A DNA stretch of 64,000 nucleotides from UBA1447 sp002329225. Its GTDB lineage: Bacteria > Bacillota > Clostridia > Oscillospirales > Acutalibacteraceae. The notes below the pieces were generated by a model. That model had not been told where the DNA came from. It worked only from the letters and a program-made list of their open reading frames with translations, and did not search any database. Location: NCBI GenBank assembly GCA_050946835.1, contig JBMNVN010000003.1:265347-329346 (forward strand), given 5' to 3'. Shown one piece after another: positions 9,189 through 18,550 of the stretch. Positions within the stretch are counted from its first letter, which is position 1; the number at the start of each line of letters is the position of its first letter. The translations under genes were made by a program, and so were the position numbers.

Positions 9189-9849
9189 TTAAACAAAAAT
9201 ATATTTAAGCATCACATAAAAATGCACAAGGCTACCCATTATGACTACTATGTGAAAAACGCCGTGGGCATATTTTTTTGTTTTGCCCAGCCACAAAAAG
9301 AACATCCCGGCAACATATATTAGACTGCCGAAAAATAAAAGGTGCAGGGCACGGGGAATAATACTCCCTTTAATGGGTAGAACAGAGGCAAACATTATCA
9401 GCCCCTCCCCTATATACAGGATAAGGCGGGCCGCCTTTGTTTTTTCAAAAGCAACGGCGGACATCACTATACCGATTATGGCGCAAGCCCAGGCAAAGAA
9501 AAAAATAAAAAGGGCAATACCCCGATTTTTCCCGTAAACACCCGCAAGTGAACAGGGGGTGGCCGTACCGGCTATAAGAATAAAAACCGCACAGTAGTCA
9601 ATTAACCTGGCAAACCTTTTTAGCTTACCCGGTGAAAGTCCGTGATAAAATGCAGAAGCGCCGTACATCAAAAGCATTGAGCCGCCGTAAACTATGGCGG
9701 AAACAATAACATTCATTTTTCCGGAATCAAGCGCTCTTTTCAGACAAAGTACAAGCACAACGAAGGAAAGAACAATTCCGATTGCATGGGTTATTACATT
9801 AACCTTTTCTTCTTCTTCGGAATAGTGAACCAAGGGTATGTTCAGGAAC
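9189..9849 (-). CDS. TrhA/hemolysin III family membrane protein
   Basis: A PAQR-type integral membrane protein with seven predicted segments. Conserved residues of the family are visible: THAIG near the N-terminus, SAFYHG in the second segment, DYCAVFILIAGTATP, and HGVFHIVVIMGSLVHF in the last segment. These supply the Ser/Asp/His cluster of the putative metal site. In other bacteria TrhA has been linked to membrane energetics and fluidity. The start is a TTG (9849-9851) seven bases after AAAGGCGG. No co-transcribed partner is evident. Confidence 0.85.
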
Positions 9850-9937
9850 AATGTGATTCCGCCTTTCTTAAAAGGATTGTCTAATTATAGCACGGCAGTT
9901 TCACCTTGTCATTTATAAAAAGGCCGGACGCTTTGCC

Positions 9938-9966
9938 TTGACTTGAATGCCGGGCATTCTTATAAT
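9938..9966 (+). promoter_or_regulatory. Promoter with a palindrome in its spacer (metallophosphoesterase gene)
   Basis: TTGACT (9938-9943), a 17-base spacer and a perfect TATAAT (9961-9966). The spacer holds the perfect inverted repeat GAATGC-CGG-GCATTC (9945-9959), a likely operator. Confidence 0.75.
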
Positions 9967-10012
9967 AAAAACGGTTGCAAAATTTAATTTTTCAGTCAGG
10001 GAGAGAGGAAAA

Positions 10013-11335
10013 ATGTATCAGAGAATTCTTGCCTTTGTACTTGCGCTATTTACCGTGTTTTCAAGTTTTATGGGAGGATGGATAAGATTGAAAGATGTTA
10101 AACCTGCCGAAGGAGACTTTACCCCCGTTGTAAGGTTCGCCGCCCTGAGCGATGTGCATATCAACTCCCTCGGGGACACTCAATGCCAACGCATGGCAAA
10201 AGCCGTAAAATCAGCCTACGCAATAGCCCGCACGGACAATAAGCACGGCACACTTGACGGAATAATTTTTGCCGGGGATATTACCGAAATCGGGACAGAG
10301 GTTCAATACCTGTCTTTCCAATCCGTCTTAAATGCAAATCTGAGGGAAGAAACCCGCCCCATGGTGATAATAGCCAAAAGCCACGACTGCAACACAATGG
10401 GCAAAGACGCTTTGACGTTTTGGGAAAATCTTTCGGGGCTTAAAACCGACTACCATGATGTAATCGAGGGGTTCCACTTTATCGGTATTTCCACAACCCG
10501 TGATAAAAGCACGGAAGTTAAGTACACGGACGAACAGTTGGATTGGTTCAGGGAACAACTTGCCCTTGCCGCAGCGGATGACCCGCTAAAGCCCATTTTT
10601 GTGGCCCACCATGAGCATGTGAACGACACGGTCTACGGCAGCAGAAGAGCTTTCGGTGAACGTTGGGGCACTCCGGAGTTTTATGATATTTTGGCCGACT
10701 ATCCTCAGGCGGTCGATTTTTCCGGTCACTCCCACTATCCTCTCAACGACCCCAGATCCATTTGGCAGGGAGATTTTACCGCGTTGGGGACAAGCTCACT
10801 TTACTACTACGAGTTTACCGTGGATGATGTAGCAACTTTCCACCCCAAAAACCATAGAAATGCGTCCCAGATGTGGATTGTGGAAGTTGACGCCGCAAAC
10901 CGTGTGCGCCTCAGGGGTTACGACTTGATAGGTGAAGCTTTTGTCTGCGAATACCTGATTGAAAAGCCTTCGGACAAAGCCTCCTTCGCCTACACGCCGG
11001 AAAAAATGGAAGCCGCTTCCTCCCCGCCCGTGTTTGCCGATAACGCTCAGGCAACAGTAGAATGCGGCGTTGACGGCGGTTACAATGTAACGGTACCCGC
11101 AGCCCGCTCAACGGACGGCAAAATCATCTTTATTTACAGGGTTTATGTTTATGACGCTTCGGGCAACCCCGCAGGGGACTTCTGGGAACTTTCCGGCTAC
11201 TACTTTACCCCGCCGCCTGAAAGCGTGGAAGTAAAAATTGATAATCTGCCGGAAGGCGATTATACACTGAAAATCGTGGCGGAAAACGCCTACGGACAGC
11301 AGTCCGAGCCCCTTATTATGACGCTGAATGTTTAA
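10013..11335 (+). CDS. Exported calcineurin-like metallophosphoesterase
   Basis: A 440-residue secreted phosphoesterase. Residues 1-25 form a signal-type hydrophobic helix. The metal motifs occur in order: DVHIN, GDITEIG, a degenerate third motif KSHDCN where the family has GNHD/E, then AHHEHVN and GHSHYP. The last 85 or so residues form a beta-sandwich-like domain. The frame could open at 9947, but GGGAGAGAGG sits just before ATG 10013 and the signal peptide starts there. Substrate is unknown. The nitroreductase gene follows after 36 bp and is probably co-transcribed. Confidence 0.85.
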   Translation: MYQRILAFVLALFTVFSSFMGGWIRLKDVKPAEGDFTPVVRFAALSDVHINSLGDTQCQRMAKAVKSAYAIARTDNKHGTLDGIIFAGDITEIGTEVQYLSFQSVLNANLREETRPMVIIAKSHDCNTMGKDALTFWENLSGLKTDYHDVIEGFHFIGISTTRDKSTEVKYTDEQLDWFREQLALAAADDPLKPIFVAHHEHVNDTVYGSRRAFGERWGTPEFYDILADYPQAVDFSGHSHYPLNDPRSIWQGDFTALGTSSLYYYEFTVDDVATFHPKNHRNASQMWIVEVDAANRVRLRGYDLIGEAFVCEYLIEKPSDKASFAYTPEKMEAASSPPVFADNAQATVECGVDGGYNVTVPAARSTDGKIIFIYRVYVYDASGNPAGDFWELSGYYFTPPPESVEVKIDNLPEGDYTLKIVAENAYGQQSEPLIMTLNV

Positions 11336-11371
11336 CCCGATCAAAAAATATAACATAACGGAGGTATAGCC

Positions 11372-11950
11372 ATGCTTTTGGATTTGTTGATGAAGGCCCG
11401 CAGTTACAGGAACTTTGACCCGGCGGTGCGGTACACCGATGAAGATATAAAGGCACTTATCAACCTTTGCCGCTTTGCCCCGTCATCGGTAAACCGCCAG
11501 CCCATTCGCTTTGCCTATGCCACCAAAAAAGAGGATTGCGATAGGATTTTCCCCTACCTCGGTTGGGCGGCAAAGATAAAAGAGAACAAACCGCCCTTCC
11601 CCGGCAACGAACCCACAGCCTATATTCTGATGTGCTATGATACGAATCTTACACCGAATTCACCGGATGCCGATGTAGGCATTTATGCTCAAACCATTGT
11701 ATTGGGTGCTATGGAAAAAGGTATCGGCGCCTGTATGCTGGGCAGTATAGATAAACCCGCCCTTGCGGAACTGTTCACTCTGCCGGAAAACATCAAGCCG
11801 AGACTTGTCATAGCCCTCGGCGCACCGAATGAAAAAATCGTACTCACCGAAGCAAAAGACGGTCAGACTGACTATTACAGGGATGAGGAAAATACCCATT
11901 ATGTGCCGAAACTGCCGCTGAATGAAATTCTGCTCCCGGGAATAAAATAG
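11372..11950 (+). CDS. Nitroreductase-family flavoprotein
   Basis: A 192-residue FMN-dependent nitroreductase fold protein. Typical elements are the SYRNFD start, FAPSSVNRQPIRFAYAT (FMN phosphate contact), the dimer helix IYAQTIVLGAMEKGIGACMLGS and IALGAPNEK. It would reduce nitro or other electron-poor compounds with NAD(P)H. The physiological substrate is unknown. ACGGAGGT lies ahead of the ATG and a strong terminator follows the stop. Confidence 0.9.
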   Translation: MLLDLLMKARSYRNFDPAVRYTDEDIKALINLCRFAPSSVNRQPIRFAYATKKEDCDRIFPYLGWAAKIKENKPPFPGNEPTAYILMCYDTNLTPNSPDADVGIYAQTIVLGAMEKGIGACMLGSIDKPALAELFTLPENIKPRLVIALGAPNEKIVLTEAKDGQTDYYRDEENTHYVPKLPLNEILLPGIK

Positions 11951-11961
11951 AAACGGATATC

Positions 11962-12003
11962 AAAAAAGGAGTTTGTGTTTTTGGCACAAACTCCTTTTTT
12001 ATT
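11962..12003. terminator. Bidirectional terminator
   Basis: AAAAAAGGAGTTTGTG pairs with CACAAACTCCTTTTTT (11962-12000). It has T-runs on both strands, between the convergent nitroreductase and LiaF-like genes. Confidence 0.9.
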
Positions 12004-12013
12004 TAACAGAAAC

Positions 12014-12706
12014 TCAGGTGTAGATGATTTTTATGCTGCCGAGGTTTACATTGCCGGTAAGGGTTAAAAGCGGTTCGGTCAGCACCGGTTGGGACTGGGT
12101 CAAATCGTTCTGTACTTCCCCAAGTGTGGTAGTTATTTTTTCCGTTACATTCCAGTAGCGGGGAATATAGAGTTTTAACGAGGCAAAATTGCAATCCAGC
12201 TTAAGCTCGGCACCTTTGGGGTTTAAACGCACCTGGTCAAAATAGACTTCCAACTCGCCGAAGGAAACGGAAATCTTCCCCCCCCGCAAAGCGTCGGCAT
12301 GAAGATATCTGCCGGAAGCGCCTTTGCTGACCTTTATAATCGGATAATCGGAATCCACACTTTCATCCGCCCTGTTCGGGGACGAGGTCAACCGTTTTTT
12401 TTTACCTAATTGCCTGAACAGCAAGGTGCAGCCTAATGCGACCATAAGGGCGCTTAAAACCAGAATCGGCAGGCGGATATGGGGCAGGTTAAGCGGGGCC
12501 TCATAAATTTTGTATAAAAACGCCATGGGTGTGAAGATTTGGAAAAACTCCATACTGAAAATTCCGTTGATAATAAGCGCGGAAAAGAAGACGGTGGCAA
12601 TTATACTGACAAAACCTATTCTTCCAAAGTCCGTAAGCTGGCTGGCAACAATCAAAGCCGCCGAGATTATGAGGAAAAATCCCCAAAAAATGTTTTTACC
12701 TTTCAT
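12014..12706 (-). CDS. LiaF-like membrane protein
   Basis: A 230-residue protein with four membrane segments in residues 7-115 and a C-terminal soluble beta-helix-like domain (SFGELEVYFDQ, FASLKLYIPRYW, GNVNLGSIKIIYT). This is the layout of LiaF/DUF2154-type sensors of cell-envelope stress. It lies about 45 bp downstream of a LytTR regulator on the same strand, a common Firmicutes pair in which the membrane protein is thought to modulate the regulator. Role by analogy only. Confidence 0.75.
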   Translation of the reverse strand: MKGKNIFWGFFLIISAALIVASQLTDFGRIGFVSIIATVFFSALIINGIFSMEFFQIFTPMAFLYKIYEAPLNLPHIRLPILVLSALMVALGCTLLFRQLGKKKRLTSSPNRADESVDSDYPIIKVSKGASGRYLHADALRGGKISVSFGELEVYFDQVRLNPKGAELKLDCNFASLKLYIPRYWNVTEKITTTLGEVQNDLTQSQPVLTEPLLTLTGNVNLGSIKIIYT

Positions 12707-12751
12707 TAAAATTCCTCCTTTTCAATACTCCGCAAAGCGGTTGAATTTCCT

Positions 12752-13210
12752 TTACAGTTTGCTTCTTTCGCTTAACCTTTCACGCAGGCGGTGATAATAG
12801 TGGCGGGACACATAAACACCTTTATTGCCTGTATTAAAGTTGACAAGACTTGATGCGGTGAGGTTGCGGGTAACGGAGTACACATGCTCCACATTCAAAA
12901 TTGCGGACTTGGAAACACGCACAAACTTTCGGGATAACATCTGTTCCAGTTCGTAAAGACGGTATTTTACCGTATAAACTTCATCTGCCGTGTGGGCGCA
13001 GACCTCCTCGCCCCGAGTTTCAAAAAACAACACTTCATCGGGTGAAAAGAAGAACTCACGATTATCTTTGTAAAAGGTGATTTCAACTTTTTTGGCAGCC
13101 TGCTCAACGGCATAGTCCCGAATGGCTTTAATTGTGTCGTTTTCCTCCCGGCAACGGATAATCAGCTCGTCTTCCCGAAGGTCGTCCACGAGTTCAACGC
13201 GTATCTTCAC
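12752..13210 (-). CDS. LytTR DNA-binding regulator
   Basis: A stand-alone LytTR protein of about 153 residues with no receiver domain. The LytTR domain fills the C-terminal two thirds (ITFYKDNREFFFSPDEVLFFE, FVRVSKSAILNVEHV, RHYYHRLRERL). The frame extends to 13240, but GGAGGTGA lies five bases before a GTG at 13208-13210 and translation from there begins VKIRVELVDD, matching the usual MKIRIEID start. The LiaF-like gene follows and is its likely partner. Confidence 0.87.
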   Translation of the reverse strand: MKIRVELVDDLREDELIIRCREENDTIKAIRDYAVEQAAKKVEITFYKDNREFFFSPDEVLFFETRGEEVCAHTADEVYTVKYRLYELEQMLSRKFVRVSKSAILNVEHVYSVTRNLTASSLVNFNTGNKGVYVSRHYYHRLRERLSERSKL

Positions 13211-13403
13211 CGACTCACCTCCGCACGTGAAGTATATCACAAAAATTTATTTGAAAAAGGTTATTTCCGTAACAGGTTGCCGCTTCAGGCTAACAGGTAA
13301 ATAAAAAGCGGCAACAGGCAAATTTTTCGGCTTGCGTTTTTGGTGTTGTCGAAGCTTCCAACCTGTGTTATCATCTTTAAAACAGTTTTCGGAGGGCTTT
13401 TGA

Positions 13404-13982
13404 TTGACATTTTTACGGGATTTACGGGTGGGCGCAGACCCCTACAGATTTATTGCTCAGCTCATCGGCTTTGTGGGTATGAGCCTGATGGTTTTTTCCT
13501 TTCAGCAAAAATCCCGCAAAGGTATACTTGTCGCCCAAATGGTGGGCGAAGCCTTTTGGGTAGTGCATTACGGCATGTTGGGAGCCTACACCGGAATGGC
13601 ACTTAATATTTTAGGCGTTATCCGCTGCTATGTCTACTCTCAAAGAGAAACAAAAAAATGGGCGAATCACACCGCAGTCCCTATTATCTTCTTTATTGCC
13701 TCGATTATTACCGGCATCCTTTCCTGGACGGGGCCGGCTTCCCTTTTACCCATGGCGGCGGTTTGTATCACCTCTTTTGTTCTATGGTCTAAAAAACCCA
13801 ATATTGTTCGGGCTTTCTCTTACCCGGGCTGCACTTTCTGGTTGATTTTCAACCTGATTAACCGTTCCTATGCGGGGGTACTCACGGAGCTGTTTAACCT
13901 CGCTTCAATAACTGTCGGAATAATCCGGCTGGATATAGGTAAAAACAAAAAGCGGACACCCGCAGATTCCGTTGCGGACTGA
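13404..13982 (+). CDS. YgjV-type inner membrane protein
   Basis: A 192-residue hydrophobic protein with about six membrane segments, including IGFVGMSLMVFSFQQKSRKG and FWLIFNLINRSYAGV, typical of the YgjV (Imp-YgjV) family of unknown function. The start is TTG 13404-13406 after CGGAGGGC. The only alternative is far inside the first helix. It is a lone gene with a terminator directly after it. Confidence 0.8.
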   Translation: MTFLRDLRVGADPYRFIAQLIGFVGMSLMVFSFQQKSRKGILVAQMVGEAFWVVHYGMLGAYTGMALNILGVIRCYVYSQRETKKWANHTAVPIIFFIASIITGILSWTGPASLLPMAAVCITSFVLWSKKPNIVRAFSYPGCTFWLIFNLINRSYAGVLTELFNLASITVGIIRLDIGKNKKRTPADSVAD

Positions 13983-13994
13983 AACACAAAACAA

Positions 13995-14027
13995 CCCGCA
14001 GAGCAAAACTCTGCGGGCTTTTGTTTT
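13995..14027. terminator. Bidirectional terminator
   Basis: CCCGCAGAG pairs with CTCTGCGGG (13995-14017) around CAAAA, followed by TTTTGTTTT. It separates the YgjV gene from the convergent PEP carboxykinase gene. Confidence 0.88.
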
Positions 14028-14034
14028 GTATGTT

Positions 14035-15831
14035 TTATGCCAGCGCTTTTTTCAGTTTTTCAAGTTCTTCAGCCAATACTGCGGGAAGTTTGTCGCCGTA
14101 GATTTTGTAGTTTTCTTTGATCGACTCAATTTCCGCCAGCCAGCCTTCTTTGTCAACTTTAAGCAATTCAGCCATCTCTTCCGGAGTTACATTCAAGCCT
14201 TCGGTATCAATACCGCCGGGGAGGGGAAGCTTGCCTATGGGAGTTTGAACGGCATCAACCTCGCCTGAAAGCCTTTGAACAACCCATTTAAGTACACGGC
14301 TGTTTTCACCGAAGCCCGGCCAAATAAACTTACCTTCGGCGTTCTTACGGAACCAGTTTACATTAAAGATTCTGGGCAGTTTATCCGGGGAAGTTTTCTG
14401 GCCGATATCCAGCCAGTGCTGGAGGTAATCGCCCATGTGGTAGCCGGCAAAGGGCAGCATGGCAAAGGGGTCACGCCTGACCTGACCGACTTGATCGGTA
14501 ATATTTGCGGCGGTAATCTCCGAACCCATTATTGAACCGAGGAAGATACCGTGATTCCAATCCAAGCTCTCATTAACCAGAGGAATATTGGCTGCACGGC
14601 GGCCGCCTACAAGGATTGCGGAGATAGGCACACCGGCAGGGTCTTCCCACTCGTCGGCAATAACCGGACACTGAGCGGCGGGGCTTGTAAAACGGGAATT
14701 GGGATGGGCGGCGGGTTCGGGGGACTCGGGAGTCCAGTCGTTGCCCTTCCAGTCGATAGCGTGCTCGGGTGCGGGAATACCGCTGCCCTCCCACCAAACA
14801 TCGCCGTCATCGGTGAGGGCTACATTTGTATATATGGTATTGTTCTGAATTTGACGCATGGCGTTGGGATTGGACTTCATTGAAGTACCCGGCACCACGC
14901 CGAAAAAGCCCGCTTCGGGGTTGATGGCATAAAGTCTTCCGTCGGCACCGAATTTCATCCAGGCAATATCGTCGCCGATTGTTTCAACCTTCCAGCCGGG
15001 GATGGTGGGTTCAAGCATAGCCAGGTTTGTTTTGCCGCAGGCGCTGGGGAAGGCGCCGCAAATGTAGTAAACCTTGCCTTTGGGGTCGGTGAGCTTAAGA
15101 ATGAGCATATGCTCCGCAAGCCAACCTTCGTCCCTGGCCTGAACACTGGCTATACGCAGGGCAAAGCATTTTTTACCCAGCAGGGCGTTGCCGCCGTAGC
15201 CGGAACCGAAAGACCAGATTGTTCTCTCTTCCGGAAAGTGGCTGATATATTTTTCATCCACATTGGGTACGCAGGGCCAAGCGGGGTCAGTATCCCCTTC
15301 ATTAAGAGGCAAACCTACGGAGTGCAGGCATTTTACAAACTCCCCGTCTTCACCCAGCACTTCCAGAACACGGTCGCCGGTTCGGGTCATTATCCACATA
15401 TTCAAAACAACATAGGGGCTGTCGGTAATTTCCACACCGATTTTAGCTATCGGAGAACCCACGGGGCCCATGGAAAAGGGAATAACATACATGGTTCTGC
15501 CCTTCATGCAGCCGTCATAAAGCCTGGTCATTGTGGGTTTAAGTTCCAGCGGGTCAATCCAGTTGTTGGTGGGACCGGCATCTTCCTGCTTAACGCTGGA
15601 AATATAGGTTCTCGCTTCCACTCTGGCAACATCCGAGGGATGACTTCTGAACAGAACACAGCCGGGCTTTTTTTCGGGATTCAGCTCTTCGCATATGTTG
15701 TTGTCCACACAGAGTTTTGTTATTGTGTCGTATTCTTCCTGAGACCCGTTGCACCAGTAAACTTTATCAGGTTTGCAAAGGGCGGTGATTTCGTCAACCC
15801 AGTTAATAAGATTTTTGTTGTTTGTTTTCAT
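14035..15831 (-). CDS. pckG: GTP-dependent phosphoenolpyruvate carboxykinase
   Basis: A 598-residue GTP-type PEPCK interconverting oxaloacetate plus GTP and PEP plus CO2. The P-loop SACGKTN carries the hyper-reactive Cys at about residue 265, and GENSRVLKWVVQR and FRKNAEGKFIWPGFG are present. A longer frame to 15909 exists, but GGAGGAATTGCCG precedes ATG 15829-15831 and the protein then begins MKTNNKNLINWV as expected. It is divergent from a TetR regulator with shared repeated sites between them. With the Na+ oxaloacetate decarboxylase at 56-59 kb it would set the PEP-oxaloacetate-pyruvate node. Confidence 0.96.
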   Translation of the reverse strand: MKTNNKNLINWVDEITALCKPDKVYWCNGSQEEYDTITKLCVDNNICEELNPEKKPGCVLFRSHPSDVARVEARTYISSVKQEDAGPTNNWIDPLELKPTMTRLYDGCMKGRTMYVIPFSMGPVGSPIAKIGVEITDSPYVVLNMWIMTRTGDRVLEVLGEDGEFVKCLHSVGLPLNEGDTDPAWPCVPNVDEKYISHFPEERTIWSFGSGYGGNALLGKKCFALRIASVQARDEGWLAEHMLILKLTDPKGKVYYICGAFPSACGKTNLAMLEPTIPGWKVETIGDDIAWMKFGADGRLYAINPEAGFFGVVPGTSMKSNPNAMRQIQNNTIYTNVALTDDGDVWWEGSGIPAPEHAIDWKGNDWTPESPEPAAHPNSRFTSPAAQCPVIADEWEDPAGVPISAILVGGRRAANIPLVNESLDWNHGIFLGSIMGSEITAANITDQVGQVRRDPFAMLPFAGYHMGDYLQHWLDIGQKTSPDKLPRIFNVNWFRKNAEGKFIWPGFGENSRVLKWVVQRLSGEVDAVQTPIGKLPLPGGIDTEGLNVTPEEMAELLKVDKEGWLAEIESIKENYKIYGDKLPAVLAEELEKLKKALA

Positions 15832-15899
15832 CGGCAATTCCTCCAAATATATTTCGCCTCGCAAAGCGTTAATATGCTCCAAGAACGAGATTAGGGCTA

Positions 15900-15928
15900 A
15901 TAGTATCACAAATAGTTTTTTGCGTCAA
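15900..15928 (-). promoter_or_regulatory. pckG promoter
   Basis: On the minus strand: TTGACG (complement of 15923-15928), 17 bases, TACTAT (complement of 15900-15905). Confidence 0.72.
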
Positions 15929-15932
15929 CACC

Positions 15933-16030
15933 TTTAGACAAGTAAAACGCTTTTAGTCAAGTAAAGTTTTTACCCCCTTGACAGGGCAATATCAGGCATA
16001 TATACTTTACTTTACTCGAGAATGTAAAGT
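15933..16030. promoter_or_regulatory. Candidate TetR operators between divergent promoters
   Basis: Two near-identical 15-mers, TTTAGACAAGTAAAA (15933-15947) and TTTAGTCAAGTAAAG (15952-15966), lie 19 bp apart between the divergent promoters. A further inverted repeat, ACTTTAC (16004-16010) with GTAAAGT (16024-16030) around CTCGAG, overlaps the TetR -10. All share a GTAAA(A/G) core. Confidence 0.55.
15978..16006 (+). promoter_or_regulatory. TetR gene promoter
   Basis: Perfect TTGACA (15978-15983), 17-base spacer, TATACT (16001-16006). The -10 overlaps the inverted repeat, consistent with autorepression. Confidence 0.78.
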
Positions 16031-16087
16031 TGTCCGCCGTTGATTACGGTTAAAATTAAAATCGTATTTTATGGAGTGTGAAATCAG

Positions 16088-16720
16088 TTGAGAAACGTCA
16101 GGCAGGAAATATTGGACACCGCCCAAAATTTATTTAAGCAACACGGCTATGACGGCACTACTTTTCAGATGATTGCCGACGAACTGGGAATTACACGGGC
16201 GGGGGTTGTTTACCATTTTAAAAATAAACATCTGATTTTACACACCATATTTGAAAACTATTTTGACCTTATCAGAAGTTTTGTGCGGGAAAACCTGACG
16301 GAAGGCTTTAATTACTACCTCTACTACTGCGTGTTCCACATCTATACCTCGGCGAAAATAATTAAAAATGAAAACATCTATCGGCTTTTTTACCATAAGG
16401 ACTATGTAGACAGCATGGAAAGGGAAAAGCTCTGGGGCGTTGAAGAATCTTACCGCCTTATTACGGATGACTTTAATAAAGACTTCACCAAAGAGGAACT
16501 GCGCCTTGCCTCAATTATGGACAGGGGCGCCCGCTTCCGCCTGTTTAAGGAGTTTGCCGAAGGCGACGGAATCCTGACCGTAGAGAAATACGGTTATTAC
16601 AGGGTTTACCTTATGGGGGTACTCTCCCGCCTGGACGAAGCGACAATAGAAAAAAACATAAGACGGGCATTCGAGTTTGTAGAAAGCCACTCCCCGCCCG
16701 CAATACCGTTATTTGAATAG
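16088..16720 (+). CDS. TetR/AcrR-family transcription regulator
   Basis: A 210-residue regulator. The N-terminal helix-turn-helix is canonical (ILDTAQNLFKQHGYDGTTF, then IADELGITRAGVVYHFKNK, residues about 7-45). The remaining helices form an unassigned ligand domain. The start is TTG 16088-16090 after GGAGTGTG. It is divergent from pckG, 256 bp apart, and the repeats between them suggest it controls itself and perhaps pckG. Confidence 0.9.
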   Translation: MRNVRQEILDTAQNLFKQHGYDGTTFQMIADELGITRAGVVYHFKNKHLILHTIFENYFDLIRSFVRENLTEGFNYYLYYCVFHIYTSAKIIKNENIYRLFYHKDYVDSMEREKLWGVEESYRLITDDFNKDFTKEELRLASIMDRGARFRLFKEFAEGDGILTVEKYGYYRVYLMGVLSRLDEATIEKNIRRAFEFVESHSPPAIPLFE

Positions 16721-16732
16721 CACAATAAAACG

Positions 16733-16760
16733 AGCCGCCCCAGTCAGAGGCGGCTTTTTT
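16733..16760 (+). terminator. Terminator after the TetR gene
   Basis: AGCCGCC (16733-16739) pairs with GGCGGCT (16749-16755), followed by six Ts. Confidence 0.85.
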
Positions 16761-16795
16761 AGCAAACACTCGTCAACTGAAATCAATCCAAGATA

Positions 16796-18508
16796 CTAAT
16801 ACCTGATATAAATCTCCGCTCCGTTTCGGGCATTCTTGACGGCATACCAGGTTATATCCCCGTCCGCAAAACAGCCGGCAGGCATAGTGACAAGTTCCGC
16901 CATGGAAGCGGCACGGGGGATAGCATTACCCGCCGCATCTTTGACACTCATCGGAAGGTTTTCGCCCCTCACGCTCCACAATAAAGAGCGTTCCGTAGCC
17001 CCGGAAATAAGGCGCAGACTCCCGTCGCCTTTACCGTAGGTGAGCATGGTTCCTTTTTTACCCTCCTCGTACAGACCGAACTTTTTTTCGCCCTTTTGAG
17101 GGTAGACCGCAACCGTGGTATAACCCTTTGAAAGCTCGCTCCCAAAACCTGTTATGCCGTTTTCCACCTCCATGGGGATAATGGCGCCTTTGCGTATAAA
17201 GACAGGATATTCATCCATGGGGAATGTGAGTTTTCTGACCCCGGCAGTATAAACCTTTGATTGGTCAAACATATATATCCATTCACCCGGAGGAAAGATA
17301 ACGGTTCGCTCGCTGCCCTCTTCAAAAATCGGAGCCACAAGTATATCGTCACCCAAAAAGTACTGGTATGTGCCCGCCGTCGGGCGCATTGTAGGTTTTT
17401 CAAGCTCGTAGGAGTAGGCGGCCGAACTGTAAATGTAGGGTATCAGTTCGGTATGCAAATAGGCAAACTTACGGTAAATATCCGCAGTTTCTTCATCATA
17501 GAGCCAGGGCTCATGGGTACCGTTGCCGCCGTTTTCCATAACGGGGCAAAAGGCCCCCAACTGCGCCCAGCGGATGAACACATCTTTATACCTGTTCCCG
17601 TCGGAACGGAAGCCGCCTATATCCGAACCGTAACTGACAAAATTAAAACGGGCGGAAGCCATCATATCGTTAAGAGCGGTACGGAGTCCCCCCCAGTCGT
17701 TATCCTCATCCCCCACCCAACCGGCAAAGTTAATATCTTTTGTGGTAAACACTAAAGGCAGCCCCACACCGAAGGGGAGATCATCCACCGGCCTTGCGGA
17801 AATAACCCTGTCGTTCCCCAACTTTTCCCGCGTATATTCAAAAAAGTCACGGTAGAAAAGGCTTCTGTATTCCTTCCAGGTTATGTACGGGTCATTTTTA
17901 CCTGCAGGAGGAACAACAAGCATTATGTAAGGGTCGGCGCCGTCCACCTTCCAGCCGTCTATACCCATTTCCAGCACATTATCCATCTGCCGGTGAAACC
18001 ATTCCACCGCCTCGGGATTGGTGTAGTCAATAAATGCGCCTCTGCCGTTCCACCATTTGACAGTCTGGCCGAAGCCCACATAATAGCCCTTGTCCTTCCC
18101 CTCCTGAAAGTTCGGGGCATCCTCGTTAATCATACAGGTACCCCACATAAGCACACGCACGCCGTTGTTATGATAATGCTCTATAAGTTCAGCCAAATCC
18201 GGGTACCTTTGAGGGCTGGGTAAAAAGGAGCCTATCCCTCTGTCCCAAGGATGGTCTATAATTGTTGCCCCTATCGGTATATCCCGTTCCAGATAGCCGT
18301 GCACAAGGGCTCGGCTTGAGTCCTGAGTACCCACATTTTCCCAGACCCAGTGTTGATGCACCCAGGGGGACCACAGGGGTGCGGCAAGTGTAGGTTCGGG
18401 CAGTTTTTCCCTCCCGAAAGTAAAGCCCGTGAAGGAAGAAACAAAATACAGCAACCCGAGCATAAAAGAAACAAACCTTGAAAAAATTCTGCCGCTTAAC
18501 ATTTTCAT
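16796..18508 (-). CDS. Glycoside hydrolase family 31 enzyme, exported
   Basis: A 570-residue GH31 alpha-glycosidase (alpha-glucosidase or alpha-xylosidase type). The nucleophile is D189 in GWKVDGADP and the acid/base D267 in WVGDEDNDW. The downstream signature YGSDIGGF and RWAQLGAFCPVMENGG are present. Residues 1-30 are a signal peptide or membrane anchor. The usual N-terminal beta-sandwich is very short here, so the protein is smaller than most GH31 enzymes (about 700 residues or more). GGGGAGGA lies seven bases before ATG 18506-18508. Confidence 0.9.
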   Translation of the reverse strand: MKMLSGRIFSRFVSFMLGLLYFVSSFTGFTFGREKLPEPTLAAPLWSPWVHQHWVWENVGTQDSSRALVHGYLERDIPIGATIIDHPWDRGIGSFLPSPQRYPDLAELIEHYHNNGVRVLMWGTCMINEDAPNFQEGKDKGYYVGFGQTVKWWNGRGAFIDYTNPEAVEWFHRQMDNVLEMGIDGWKVDGADPYIMLVVPPAGKNDPYITWKEYRSLFYRDFFEYTREKLGNDRVISARPVDDLPFGVGLPLVFTTKDINFAGWVGDEDNDWGGLRTALNDMMASARFNFVSYGSDIGGFRSDGNRYKDVFIRWAQLGAFCPVMENGGNGTHEPWLYDEETADIYRKFAYLHTELIPYIYSSAAYSYELEKPTMRPTAGTYQYFLGDDILVAPIFEEGSERTVIFPPGEWIYMFDQSKVYTAGVRKLTFPMDEYPVFIRKGAIIPMEVENGITGFGSELSKGYTTVAVYPQKGEKKFGLYEEGKKGTMLTYGKGDGSLRLISGATERSLLWSVRGENLPMSVKDAAGNAIPRAASMAELVTMPAGCFADGDITWYAVKNARNGAEIYIRY

Positions 18509-18550
18509 ACCCAATCCTCCCCTAATATGTTCCCGTAACGTGGCAAAATA

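Noticed and set aside
15109..15894. Long open frame (261 codons) opposite pckG
   Set aside because: It is a codon-bias shadow of the certain PEPCK gene, with no ribosome site and no protein-like composition.
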